This document shows positions 34,795 through 43,021 of a DNA stretch of 64,000 nt, piece by piece (the stretch's first letter is position 1; every line of letters begins with the position of its first letter). A program made the translations under genes and the position numbers. This stretch comes from Bog-473 sp963721585 (GTDB taxonomy: Bacteria; Actinomycetota; Acidimicrobiia; Acidimicrobiales; RAAP-2), in the NCBI GenBank assembly GCA_963721585.1, contig CAVRJN010000004.1, positions 1 through 64,000 on the forward strand, written 5' to 3'. The notes beneath the pieces were generated by a model that worked only from the letters and a program-made list of their open reading frames with translations, had not been told where the DNA came from and searched no databases.

Positions 34795-36024
34795 ATGAGT
34801 AAGGGCGGCCGAAGGGGCTCGGGTGAAGGCGCAATCCATAAGCGAGCGGACGGCCGCTGGGAGGCCCGAATCGATCTTGGCTGGGTGGACGGCAAGCGCA
34901 AGAGGAAAAGCGTCTACGGGACGACTCACCGAGAAGTGACGGAGAAGCTTCGGCGGCTGCAGAATGATCGCGCGAACAACTTGTTGGTCGTCGGCGAGCG
35001 TCTCAGCGTCGAGCAGTGGCTCGATCACTGGGTGGAGATAGTGCTCCCGAACCGTGTGGCCAATGGAACGCTCGCCGTTTCTACGTATTATTCGTACGCG
35101 GATACTGTCCGCCGCCATCTCAAGCCTGGACTTGGGAAGATTCGTCTCTCGAAGCTCAAGGCGACGGATGTCGACCGATTTATCGCGAGCAAGCGGAATC
35201 GATTTTCGCCGAACTCGCTGAGAATCATGCGTTCGACTTTGAGAAAAGCAATTAAGGACGGCCTGAGAGATGAGGTTGTGCCTCAGTCAGCCCGTTTTGC
35301 CGTTGAGCTCAGCGAACCAGTGCGGGTTAGTCGTAGAGCGCAGGTCTATTTGAACCTTGCGCAAGCTCGTCGACTGCTAGCGGAGGTAAGCGGCGACCGG
35401 CTTGAAGCCGTTTACGTCGTTCTTCTATCACTGGGATTACGAAGGGGCGAAGCGCTCGGACTTCACTGGGAAGATGTGAACTTCGATGAGCAGACGGTCA
35501 TTATTCGTCACTCTCTAAGAAGACTTCGTGTTATGCCGGGCGTTGACGGGGACGCTCCTCAGGGGAATAGAACACGGTTGGAGTTGGGTTCCCCAAAAAC
35601 TGCCGATTCTTGGCGCACCCAGAATCTCCCGAAACCCTGCGTGGAGGCACTAGAGCGCCACAGAGACACCCAAGTACAGGAGCGACTCGCAGCGGACTCC
35701 TGGGCGAATCCGGAGATGGTTTTCGTGACGCCGATCGGGACGCCTATCGATCCTTCCAATCTGGCAAAAGAGTTCATGAATCATGCTCGCAACGCAGACC
35801 TCGGTCATCGAAATCTTCACCAGCTTCGTCATTCTGCTGCGACCCTGATGCTCGCTCAAGAAGTGCCATTGCACGAGGTAAGTGCAGTGCTAGGTCACTC
35901 CACCCTTTCGGTGACGTCTGACGTGTACGGACATCTCACACCTGAGAGGCAGAGGCGGGCTGCTGATGCTCTCGGACAAGCGCTTTGGGGTGGAGACTCG
36001 ACAGATGAACCTAAGCACGGTTAG
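34795..36024 (+). CDS. int: Tyrosine site-specific recombinase (integrase)
   Basis: The product is 409 aa, normal for phage/ICE integrases. An arm-binding N-terminal domain ('GEGAIHKRADGRWEARIDLG') is followed by a SAM-like core-binding domain (about 70-160) and a catalytic domain with all key residues: Arg216 in 'GLRRGEAL', Lys268 in 'SPKTADSW', His342/Arg345 in 'LHQLRHSAAT', His368 in 'LGHSTL' and Tyr378 in 'SDVYGHL'. It is the outermost gene of the element, 127 bp from the right-end repeat, which is the usual place of an integrase next to its attachment site. It looks intact. Confidence 0.95.
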   Translation: MSKGGRRGSGEGAIHKRADGRWEARIDLGWVDGKRKRKSVYGTTHREVTEKLRRLQNDRANNLLVVGERLSVEQWLDHWVEIVLPNRVANGTLAVSTYYSYADTVRRHLKPGLGKIRLSKLKATDVDRFIASKRNRFSPNSLRIMRSTLRKAIKDGLRDEVVPQSARFAVELSEPVRVSRRAQVYLNLAQARRLLAEVSGDRLEAVYVVLLSLGLRRGEALGLHWEDVNFDEQTVIIRHSLRRLRVMPGVDGDAPQGNRTRLELGSPKTADSWRTQNLPKPCVEALERHRDTQVQERLAADSWANPEMVFVTPIGTPIDPSNLAKEFMNHARNADLGHRNLHQLRHSAATLMLAQEVPLHEVSAVLGHSTLSVTSDVYGHLTPERQRRAADALGQALWGGDSTDEPKHG

Positions 36025-36079
36025 ATCGGAGTGTCCGTTTGCTGTGGTCGTGGCACCGCATCACCAAGTGTCGTCGTAT

Positions 36080-36094
36080 GACCGCTAAGCGGTC
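36080..36094 (+). terminator. Short hairpin after the integrase gene
   Basis: GACCGC-TAA-GCGGTC lies 56 bp after the integrase stop. It lacks a T-run, so it may be a weak terminator or a protein-binding palindrome within the attachment region. Confidence 0.3.
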
Positions 36095-36150
36095 CGTCGT
36101 GGCGGGGTTCCATACTTGATGGGATGGTCTGACCGGATCTGGGCGGAATT

Positions 36151-36171
36151 TGACCACCAAGTTGACCACCA
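36151..36171 (+). repeat. Right-end direct repeat, probable integrase arm site
   Basis: Identical to 62-82 and in the same orientation, with two copies of TGACCACCA 12 bp apart. It lies 127 bp beyond the integrase stop. Confidence 0.55.
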
Positions 36172-36286
36172 AGCGGGTGGACCGAGCCGGGTGTCAGTGA
36201 ACTGCAGCGAACTTGTCGTCTCGAATAACTCCAGTTCAGCGGATTGGCACGAACTTCAACGGACTTCGAGGCACTTGCTGGGAGGG

Positions 36287-36303
36287 CCTACGGATCAGAA
36301 GGT
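36287..36303 (+). other. tRNA-Arg(ACG)-like fragment, possible attachment core relic
   Basis: CCTACGGATCAGAAGGT matches the anticodon loop (CTACGGA), 3' anticodon strand (TCAG) and variable-loop start typical of actinobacterial tRNA-Arg(ACG). The 5' stem strand and the T-arm are absent, so this is not a tRNA gene. Integrases of this type often use the anticodon region of a tRNA as the crossover core, so this could be the far-end att copy (inference). Confidence 0.35.
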
Positions 36304-36478
36304 GGGTTTCTGGTCACGGATACGTCGAAGCTTCATGGTGTCCTACTGCTTTGATCTGATCTGCCCTCGTCGTCGAGGCGTTCGATATGCCGGTTGCCAA
36401 TGTTCTGAGTCCCCGCTACCTTGCGTCGAGATCACTGGTGGTCCTCGAAAGTCGGGGAAATCGTTGAGGGAGGGCATC

Positions 36479-37702
36479 GTGGGCTCGAAGTTCAACTCGT
36501 TTCTCGTCGCCACTTTCGCTACGGCTGCGCTAGTTGCAGGAGCCGTCGGGATCACGGCGAGCCAAGCTGCGGCCGACTCGGGTGCCTGGGGTCGCGGGCC
36601 ATCGGGACCACCCACTTGGGGATCGCTGAGCGTGGGCTGCGGTCGCAGCAGCTACACATCCATCGGAGCCGCGGCTGCCGCCGCGTCGCCCGGGGCAACC
36701 ATATTCGTGTGTGCAGGCACCTACGACGAAGACGTCGTGATACCTCCCACGACGCCCCTCACGATCGAGGGCGTGGGAAATCCGGTCATCGACGCGAGCG
36801 GGCTGAACAACGGAGTCCAGATCCTCGCCTCTCACAGTGAGCTGAAGGGCTTCACGGTGGAGAACGCCATCGGCGAGGGCGTGCTCGTCCAGGGCGTACC
36901 GGGCACACCCGTCACGGGCGTGACCGTCACGGACAACACCGTCGTCCACAACGACCAGGGCAACCCCACAGGGGCGCCTCTGACCACCTCTCCGTACTCG
37001 GAGTGCAACGGCTCGACAGAGGCTCCCGGTGACTGCGGTGAAGGAATTCACCTCATGGTCGCGGACAACTCGTCCGTCGTGAGCAACAACGTCAGCAACA
37101 ACAGTGGGGGCATTCTTCTCACCGATGAATTCGGTCCCACCGAAGGTAATGTTGTCGCCTTCAACACCGTGTCCAACAACACGCTCGACTGCGGCATCAC
37201 GATCGCCAGTCATAATCCCGGTGCGTTCGTGGGTGGAGTGCCCCAGAGCACCGCCGGTGGGGTCTTCGACAACCGGATCCAGTTCAACTCTGTGTCCGGT
37301 AACGGGATTGCCGGCCAGGGGGCGGGTGTCCTCCTCGCCACACCACTTCCGGGGGGCGCGGTCTACGACAACCAAGTGCAGAACAACCTCATCTGGAACA
37401 ACGGGCTCGCCGGTGTGACCGTCCACAGCCACGCACCCGGGCAGGATCTCAACGGAAACGTGATCGAGGGGAATTTCATCGGCACGAACAACCTCGATGG
37501 CGACAAGGACTTCTCGCCGGCGGTGGACCTGTCCACTACCGGCATCATCGTCGCCGCCGTCGCGCCGCTTGCTATCACCATTGAGAACAACCTGATCGCC
37601 AACAACGTCTTCGGAGTGTGGACGATGCCCGCGGTGACGGCCACGGGAACAGGTTCGAACCTCTTTTACAGGGTGACCACGCCGGTGTTCGTAGCGTCCT
37701 GA
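36479..37702 (+). CDS. Secreted parallel beta-helix repeat protein
   Basis: I place the start at GTG 36479, after a GAGGGAGGG ribosome-binding run, giving 407 aa. The N-terminus is a clear signal peptide ('FLVATFATAALVAGAVGITA', cleavage after 'ASQA'). The rest shows repeated strands with Asn ladders ('VSNNVSNNSGGILL', 'VSNNTLDCGITI', 'IQFNSVSGNGI', 'VQNNLIWNNGLAGV'), as in pectate-lyase-like or NosD-type right-handed beta-helices. No catalytic residues could be assigned. It is the first chromosomal gene beyond the element. Confidence 0.8.
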   Translation: MGSKFNSFLVATFATAALVAGAVGITASQAAADSGAWGRGPSGPPTWGSLSVGCGRSSYTSIGAAAAAASPGATIFVCAGTYDEDVVIPPTTPLTIEGVGNPVIDASGLNNGVQILASHSELKGFTVENAIGEGVLVQGVPGTPVTGVTVTDNTVVHNDQGNPTGAPLTTSPYSECNGSTEAPGDCGEGIHLMVADNSSVVSNNVSNNSGGILLTDEFGPTEGNVVAFNTVSNNTLDCGITIASHNPGAFVGGVPQSTAGGVFDNRIQFNSVSGNGIAGQGAGVLLATPLPGGAVYDNQVQNNLIWNNGLAGVTVHSHAPGQDLNGNVIEGNFIGTNNLDGDKDFSPAVDLSTTGIIVAAVAPLAITIENNLIANNVFGVWTMPAVTATGTGSNLFYRVTTPVFVAS

Positions 37703-37810
37703 CTCCAGTCCCTCTGGGCCACGTAACAGGGGCACGTCACACGTCCGCGGATGCCTCGGTGTTCTAGCGGACGGACAGGGCGTCGGGCGTCGGCTTCGGC
37801 GACTATGGAT

Positions 37811-38947
37811 TCATCGGGGCAAGCCCAAGACATGCTCGCCGACGATGTTCTTGTTGATCTCGGTGGTCCCGCCGGCGATGGAGGCCTGGCGCACCGCCAG
37901 CAGGTTCTCCCCCCAGCGGTCCGAGTGTACGAGAGCATCGAGGCCGATGAGATCCACGGCGAGCGCCGCCAGCTCCTGATCGCAGTGGGCCCACGACAGC
38001 TTGGCCAGTGAGCCGCCAGCGCCGGCGGCCGCCGGGTCGGACAGCGAGCGCTCCGTCAGGAAGCGCATGCACCGGATGTCGGCATACATGCCGGCCAGGC
38101 GCTGCCGCAGCACCGGGTCCTCCAGGCCCGCCCGGGCGCGGGGGTCCGCCAGGAGGTCGTCGAGCCGGTTGGCCAGCGACAGGTGCAGGCGCGCCACACC
38201 CGCCCGCTCGAAGCTCAACGTCGTCATGGCCACCGACCACCCGGCGTGGAGGGGCCCCAACATGGCGGTGCGAGGCACCCGGGCGTCGGTGAAGAAGAGC
38301 TCGGCGAAGGACTGCCCACCGGTAATGGTGGTCAGCGGCCGCGCCTCGATGCCCGGCGTGCGCAGGTCGACCAGGAAGCACGTGATCCCCGCATGTTTCT
38401 TCGCCGTCGGGTCCGTACGCACGTACAGCTGGCACCAGTCGGCGAAGTGCCCGAGCGAGTTCCACGTCTTCTGCCCGTTGATCACGAAGTCGTCACCGTC
38501 CTCGACCGCGGCAGTGCGCAGCGAGGCCAGGTCCGAGCCGGCGTCGGGCTCGGACATGCCCTGCGACCAGATCTCGTCGCCTCGCAGCATCGGCTGGAGG
38601 AAGCGCTCCTGTTGCTCCGGCGTGCCGAACTGCATGATGGCCGGGGCGATGTTGGAGACGCCGATCACGTTGACCGGCCCGGGCGCTCGCACCCGGTTGG
38701 TCTCCTCCAGGTAGGCCAGCTGCTCGGGCACGCCGGCGCTCCGCCCGCCGTGCTCGACCGGCCACGAGGGGGCTGCCCAGCCGCCGTCGGCCAGCGTGCG
38801 GTTCCAGGCCCGAAGGATCTCGAGGGACTCGCCCTCTATCTGGTGGCCGCCCGCCTCCACGACCTCGGGGGTCAGGTTGTCGTGGAGCCAGACGCGCAGC
38901 TCGGCCCGGAACGCCTCGGTGTCCGGTTCCTCCTGCGACGACGCCAT
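37811..38947 (-). CDS. Acyl-CoA dehydrogenase family protein
   Basis: From ATG 38947 (AAGGGAG upstream) the product is 378 aa, normal for the family. Visible marks are 'SEPDAGSDLASLRT' (FAD/substrate loop), 'INGQKTWNS', 'GWSVAMTTLSFERAG' and the C-terminal 'IAGGTTEINKNIVGEHVLGL'. A usual catalytic Glu position near the C-terminus reads within a long-chain or steroid-type variant, so the substrate is uncertain. It would oxidise an acyl-CoA with FAD and pass electrons to ETF. Confidence 0.9.
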   Translation of the reverse strand: MASSQEEPDTEAFRAELRVWLHDNLTPEVVEAGGHQIEGESLEILRAWNRTLADGGWAAPSWPVEHGGRSAGVPEQLAYLEETNRVRAPGPVNVIGVSNIAPAIMQFGTPEQQERFLQPMLRGDEIWSQGMSEPDAGSDLASLRTAAVEDGDDFVINGQKTWNSLGHFADWCQLYVRTDPTAKKHAGITCFLVDLRTPGIEARPLTTITGGQSFAELFFTDARVPRTAMLGPLHAGWSVAMTTLSFERAGVARLHLSLANRLDDLLADPRARAGLEDPVLRQRLAGMYADIRCMRFLTERSLSDPAAAGAGGSLAKLSWAHCDQELAALAVDLIGLDALVHSDRWGENLLAVRQASIAGGTTEINKNIVGEHVLGLPR

Positions 38948-39065
38948 GCCAACTCCCTTGCTCGTTGATGCGGCCCGGGCAGATGCCATTCATGTGCAGC
39001 TCGGCCGACCGGAATACTGGCCTAACGGGGTCGTCTCGGACCAACCGGCCTCGCCGGCACGAAGC

Positions 39066-40069
39066 TCAAGCCGATGCGCCGTTCTCGCGGATGAACTCGT
39101 CGAACAGGGGCACGGTGAAGTCGACCTGCCCGAGCCGGGGACTCCAGACAAGTCCCTCGCCGATGAGCGAGTCGCGGTGCATGGAGACGCGTCGCTGATC
39201 GGGGGCGCCGAACGCGTTCGCGACCGCGGCCACCGGGTACGGGCCGCTGCCGAGCGAGGCCATGGCGCCGAAATACTTCTGCGCGGTGTCGGTGGCCAGC
39301 TCGAAGCGGGTGCCGAAGAAGTTGCGGGCGAGCGGGTCCTTCACAATGGGACGGGCCCAGTCGTGGTCGGCTGAGATGATCGGCGTCGTCTCGGCGAAAT
39401 TCCAAAGCTCCCGCCCGTATTCCTGCAGGAAATGCGGGAACCCGGCCGCCTCGTTCGCGATCTGGCGTGCCGTCTTCTCGTCGTAGTCGACCCCGGCCGT
39501 CGAGGCCGGGCCGACCAGCGCCTGCCAGGCGGCCGACTCGGAGAGGCGACCGATCTCGGCGTAGGAGAACAGGCGGTCCGCGTACGGCTTGGCCGCCAGC
39601 AACCGCACCCGGAGGTCCGGCAGACCGGCGTCGACCATCGTGACCGGAAGGCCGGCCCGGCTGATGGCCTGGAAGGCCATGCAGGTGGCGCCGAGCGCCG
39701 GGCCGTCGAGGTTCTGCATCTCGTCGATCAGGAACAGCACGCCCATCTGCTTGGCCCGGTGCCGCCGGCTCATGTTCATGAGGAGGCGGGCCGCCTTGCG
39801 GGCAAAGGTGGTCCGGAAGTCCGGGCTCGAGCCGACCTCTTGCACGTCGGTCGTGGCCCACCCGGCCTCGCTGGCCAGGACGTCGAACTCCATGAGGAGG
39901 ACGGTCTTTCCGACCCCCCGGAGCCCGGTGTAGACGAGGCTGCGCTCGCAGGCACCCGCATCGAGCCGCTCGACGAGGGACTGAAATGCCTCCATGTCCT
40001 GGTCGCGCCCGGCCAACGTGCGGGGCGTCCGCCCGGCTCCCGGGGTGTAGTGGTGTCGCGCTTGGTCAT
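39066..40069 (-). CDS. AAA ATPase with C-terminal winged-helix-like region
   Basis: The product is about 335 aa. The body reads 'TLAGRDQDMEAFQSLVERLD', Walker A 'YTGLRGVGKTVLL', Walker B 'GVLFLIDEMQNLDG', then a lid and a C-terminal DNA-binding-like part ending 'VPLFDEFIRENGA'. This is the common Orc/STAND-like actinobacterial ATPase of unknown role. No start codon lies near 'HHYTPGAG' in frame, but ATG 40069 reads 'MTKRD' and one added base near 40055 would give 'MTKRDHHYTPGAG'. I take this as a probable frame error. Confidence 0.75.
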
Positions 40070-40322
40070 GAGCCGGCTGCCCCGGCCTGATTCTCAGAGT
40101 TTCTGAACCAAACCTTAGAATACGCAGGGTTGCTCTTGGGGGAGTGAGCCCGGGCTCTTGAGGATGAGAATCGGGAGCTGTCCGGAGCCGGGCGCATTCC
40201 GTTCTCACCTGGTTGCGAAGACGAGGACGCCCGGCCAATTCGTGAAAAAAAGTTCGAAGGTTGTTGCAAAAGCCAGGTAGGCTGTTGGTCAGTACCTTCA
40301 GCATCGAGGGTTTAGCGAGGAC

Positions 40323-40462
40323 GGCCTGCGCCGTCGGTCACATCTCCGGAGGCTTTGCGCCTCTCGAATCCCTCGAAGGTACGACGTCTCGGCCCCCCCC
40401 CTTCAAGGCCCCAGGGACGCCTGTTGCGAGAGATCAGGCGGATGTGACAGACGGCGCTGGCC
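40323..40462 (+). repeat. Long imperfect inverted repeat in the leader of the STAS-GAF gene
   Basis: Arms at about 40323-40343 and 40442-40462 pair with 19 of 21 matches (GGCC.GCGCCGTC.GTCACATC). A nested pair CTCTCG/CGAGAG lies inside, and a run of ten C is in the loop. The right arm ends 33 bp before the ATG at 40496. It could fold as a regulatory leader RNA or be a small palindromic element. Confidence 0.6.
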
Positions 40463-40495
40463 GCCCCCGCCAATGAATTTCCCGAGGCGGGCGTC

Positions 40496-41557
40496 ATGTC
40501 GTTCAGCGATTCGCCGGGTTTCGAACTTACGACCGGTTTCGAAGGTCGGAGTGCTCTGCTCGCCCTTCATGGGCGGCTCGAGAATCTTGCCGCCTTGGAC
40601 CTCTGGGCGGCCTTGGAGAAAGTCGTCGACCTTCGGGACCTTCGAAACCTAGGGGAGGCCGTGGTCCTCGACCTCTCCGAGCTCGAATTCATCGGAGCCG
40701 CCGGGCTCCTGGCTCTGGCGCACGCCGAGAGGAGTTTTGCCGAGGCCGGCATCGAGTTGTCCCTTCGAACACCCTCGCGTCTCGTCCGCCGCCTCCTCGC
40801 AACGATAGGGCCGACCGAGATAGACCGGCTCGATCAGGCGCTAGCAAGCGTTGGCGAACTCGGTGCCGAGCAGGTCCGGGAGTCGAACTGTCCGGCCGTT
40901 GCGTCCAACTCCAAGCCCACGACCGAGGATGTCAGGCCGGTGACCGCCATCTCTGCCGCTCCCGACATGGTCGATGGAGTGCTCCGTCTTGTCGCCGAAC
41001 TCGTACGCGTCTCGGTGAGTGGAGCTGACGGGGTCAGCGTTTTGCTGTTTCGTCACGGAAAGCTTTCGACCGTCGCCGCAACGGACGCGGCCTTCTTGGC
41101 AGTGGACACCCATCAGTGCGCGACCGGGGAAGGACCCTCCGTCGACGCTTCGCTGCAGGGGACTTCCTTCCGCGCCGAATCGTTGGATACCGACGCCAGA
41201 TGGCCTTTGTTCACACCCCGGGCTCGAGGTCTCGGTATTTTGACCATTTTGGCCCTGCCTCTTCAAGCGTTTGAGAAACCCATCGGATCCCTCACTGTCT
41301 ATGCCCGGACCGCATCGATTCTCAGCGCGGATGCGCAACAGACAGCCGAAGCGTTTGCCACTCAGGCATCCATGATCCTCCGCGATGCGGATGTCGGTGT
41401 CGCCAATACGCGGTTAGCCCTGCAATTCAAGGAAGTCCTGCGCAGCCGGGAGAGTGTCGCAAGCGCCAAGGGAACGGTCGTGCAGCGCGAGAGATCGAAT
41501 GAAGACGATATGTTCACCAATCTTCTGCGCCAGTCGATCAAAAGTGGGGCAGTATGA
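40496..41557 (+). CDS. STAS-GAF protein with a degenerate ANTAR end
   Basis: The product is 353 aa. Residues about 10-115 are a STAS (anti-anti-sigma-like) domain, with 'AVVLDLSELEFIGAAGLLAL' around the usual phosphorylatable Ser position, which here reads G-A-A. Residues about 155-300 are a GAF domain ('GEGPSVDASLQG', 'DARWPLFTPRARGLGI'). The end 'LRSRESVASAKGTVVQRERS' resembles the first helix of an ANTAR domain but stops after about 45 residues. It is probably a signalling protein whose RNA-binding output is lost. It is the only plus-strand member of the cluster. Confidence 0.8.
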   Translation: MSFSDSPGFELTTGFEGRSALLALHGRLENLAALDLWAALEKVVDLRDLRNLGEAVVLDLSELEFIGAAGLLALAHAERSFAEAGIELSLRTPSRLVRRLLATIGPTEIDRLDQALASVGELGAEQVRESNCPAVASNSKPTTEDVRPVTAISAAPDMVDGVLRLVAELVRVSVSGADGVSVLLFRHGKLSTVAATDAAFLAVDTHQCATGEGPSVDASLQGTSFRAESLDTDARWPLFTPRARGLGILTILALPLQAFEKPIGSLTVYARTASILSADAQQTAEAFATQASMILRDADVGVANTRLALQFKEVLRSRESVASAKGTVVQRERSNEDDMFTNLLRQSIKSGAV

Positions 41558-41609
41558 CCGGGCTGGGCTCGCGCGAACAAGGAGCAATGTGTCGCCCGGC
41601 TGGCCCGCC

Positions 41610-41861
41610 CTACGTATTGGACACGTCCCCGAGGTAGGCCACCGGGTGATTCTTGCCGAGCTCGGAGAATCTTTCGTTCAAGGCGTGAGCGATCACGTCG
41701 TGGTCTCGGCCCTCAGGGGCGACCAACCCGTAGAGAACGGTCTCAAGTTCAAATCCGGTGCTCATGCCACCGAGCTCGAAGTAACGCAGCCAGAGCTCGC
41801 CATGTGAGAGGCCGGCTTCTCGGCGATAGGCGTCGAGAACATCGAGCGGTTGCTCAGGCAT
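41610..41861 (-). CDS. Small protein linked to the GAF-ANTAR regulator
   Basis: The product is 83 aa: 'MPEQPLDVLDAYRREAGLSH', 'GELWLRYFELGGMSTGFELE', 'HDVIAHALNERFSELG'. It overlaps the end of the GAF-ANTAR gene by 8 bp and so is probably cotranslated. The family is not one I can name; short proteins of this look commonly sit beside GAF-ANTAR genes in actinobacteria. Confidence 0.65.
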   Translation of the reverse strand: MPEQPLDVLDAYRREAGLSHGELWLRYFELGGMSTGFELETVLYGLVAPEGRDHDVIAHALNERFSELGKNHPVAYLGDVSNT

Positions 41862-42681
41862 CGGGGTGTCGGACTGTGTCGCCGTCGGAGTGTCCAGCGG
41901 AGCGCCTCATCGCCTCGGCTTCGTCGCGCAGCGGTTCACTTCGGCGCACGGACAATCGCAAGAGGGCGTCGAAAGCAGCGTCCTCGGCCAACCCGTAACG
42001 CTCCATCACCACTCCGATGGCGATAGCGATGGCCTCGCGGCTCCGCAGGGCTTCTTGGAATCGCTGCGCGCGTTCCGCGTCACCCACGCCAGTTCGGGCC
42101 GCGCTCAGGATCCTCGACGCCTGAGCAGCTACGCCCGCTGCGACCTCCTGATCCTTGTCCTCGAAGGTCTCCCCAGTGAGCGAATAGATATTGAGGGCGC
42201 CGACCGGCCGGTCAACCGACTTCAGTGGCGAGGACAAGATCGCCTTTATCCCGAGCCGGCGGGCTCGTGGCGTGAATGATGGCCATCGCGTCTCGGAGTC
42301 GAGTGACTCCACGTGGAACCAGTGACCCTTTTCCGCGGCATCGACACAAGGACCCTCGCCCGTCTCGTATTGATCGGCATCCATCGCCCTGATCGTCTCA
42401 TCGGTCGCGGCCACCGTCATCAGATTCCCATTGCGCCGAAGCGAGATGCTCACGCCGTCAGCGCCATTGACCCGATAGCGAGCGAGGTCGACGACCAGCT
42501 CGAGCGCGCTGTCCAGCACGTCGAGGTCCGCCGGCATGGCGGTGAGCCGGTGGACCCCGGCGTCGAGACCCAACGGCAAGGACGGCGGAACACCATCGTT
42601 CCCACCCTTCCCCTCCGGGCCTAAGCCGCCGCGTGCGGGGAGGCCAACCGCCCTGACCCCGAAATCGGAGGAATCACTCAT
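41854..42681 (-). CDS. GAF-ANTAR transcription antitermination regulator
   Basis: From ATG 42681 the product is 275 aa. A GAF domain (about 50-195) has 'GEGPCVDAAEKGHWFHVESL' and 'RARRLGIKAILSSPL'. The ANTAR domain follows: 'ALRSREAIAIAIGVVMERYG', 'DAAFDALLRLSVRRSEPLRD'. ANTAR domains bind paired RNA hairpins and block termination (established). Its GAF is close in sequence to that of the STAS-GAF protein, so the two look like relatives by duplication. Confidence 0.85.
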   Translation of the reverse strand: MSDSSDFGVRAVGLPARGGLGPEGKGGNDGVPPSLPLGLDAGVHRLTAMPADLDVLDSALELVVDLARYRVNGADGVSISLRRNGNLMTVAATDETIRAMDADQYETGEGPCVDAAEKGHWFHVESLDSETRWPSFTPRARRLGIKAILSSPLKSVDRPVGALNIYSLTGETFEDKDQEVAAGVAAQASRILSAARTGVGDAERAQRFQEALRSREAIAIAIGVVMERYGLAEDAAFDALLRLSVRRSEPLRDEAEAMRRSAGHSDGDTVRHPDA

Positions 42682-43021
42682 CAAACGAGAGCCAAAACAC
42701 GGTCGGGGACCTCGGCCGGCAGAAAGACCCAGCTCCCGATGGCCAGTACGAGCAGCGGATCGCTACGGAAGAGAGGCAGCCGTCAACGATGGCGGTATCT
42801 TCGTCGGCTCGCACGAGCCCTGTCGAAGGTTCCATCGATGTGATCCTCGACGCGCACTGGCGCGTGGAAACTGTGTTCGAAGACCCTCTGGACTGAAGGT
42901 AACGACATGCATGCTACTGCCGATTGCCACGAGAATACACAGAGGCCTCGAGACAACGGTTCGATCCTAGGCGGAGAGTGCGCCGTTGCCCGCCACCGTC
43001 TCTCGGCGATCCGTGCCTCGG
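42682..43021. other. Intergenic region between two GAF-ANTAR genes
   Basis: About 340 bp with no convincing gene; a minus-strand 80-codon frame is present but has no family signature. It probably holds the promoter of 41854-42681. Confidence 0.4.

Larger units (their letters stand above)
62..36171. mobile_element. Integrative element carrying defence cargo (inferred limits)
   Basis: The limits are the two identical 21-bp same-direction repeats at 62-82 and 36151-36171. Within them lie a tyrosine integrase (34795-36024), an excisionase-like HTH protein (34159-34410) and an HUH replication initiator (31747-32601), the trio used by actinobacterial integrative elements that replicate by rolling circle. 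The rest is defence-type cargo and small unknown genes. Base composition is visibly less GC-rich than the DNA right of 36.4 kb. No FtsK-like or relaxase transfer gene was found, so self-transfer is not supported. The true crossover points may lie slightly outside these repeats, and the left one may lie before the window. Confidence 0.65.
36025..36478. other. Attachment-site region at the right end of the element
   Basis: No gene is supported here. The region holds a perfect short hairpin at 36080-36094 (GACCGC-TAA-GCGGTC), the right 21-bp repeat and, further right, a tRNA-like fragment. An open frame reads through from 36116 into the next gene, but its first ~120 codons show no protein character. 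Confidence 0.6.

Noticed and set aside
36280..36320. Complete tRNA-Arg gene
   Set aside because: Only the anticodon-loop part matches; acceptor, D and T arms are missing.
36116..36478. N-terminal extension of the beta-helix protein to 36116
   Set aside because: The first 120 codons show no protein character and cross the attachment region; a good signal peptide and ribosome-binding site appear at 36479.
39776..40069. Separate small protein starting at ATG 40069
   Set aside because: Beyond the first few codons the frame is an off-frame reading of the AAA ATPase; it is better used as the true start with one base restored.
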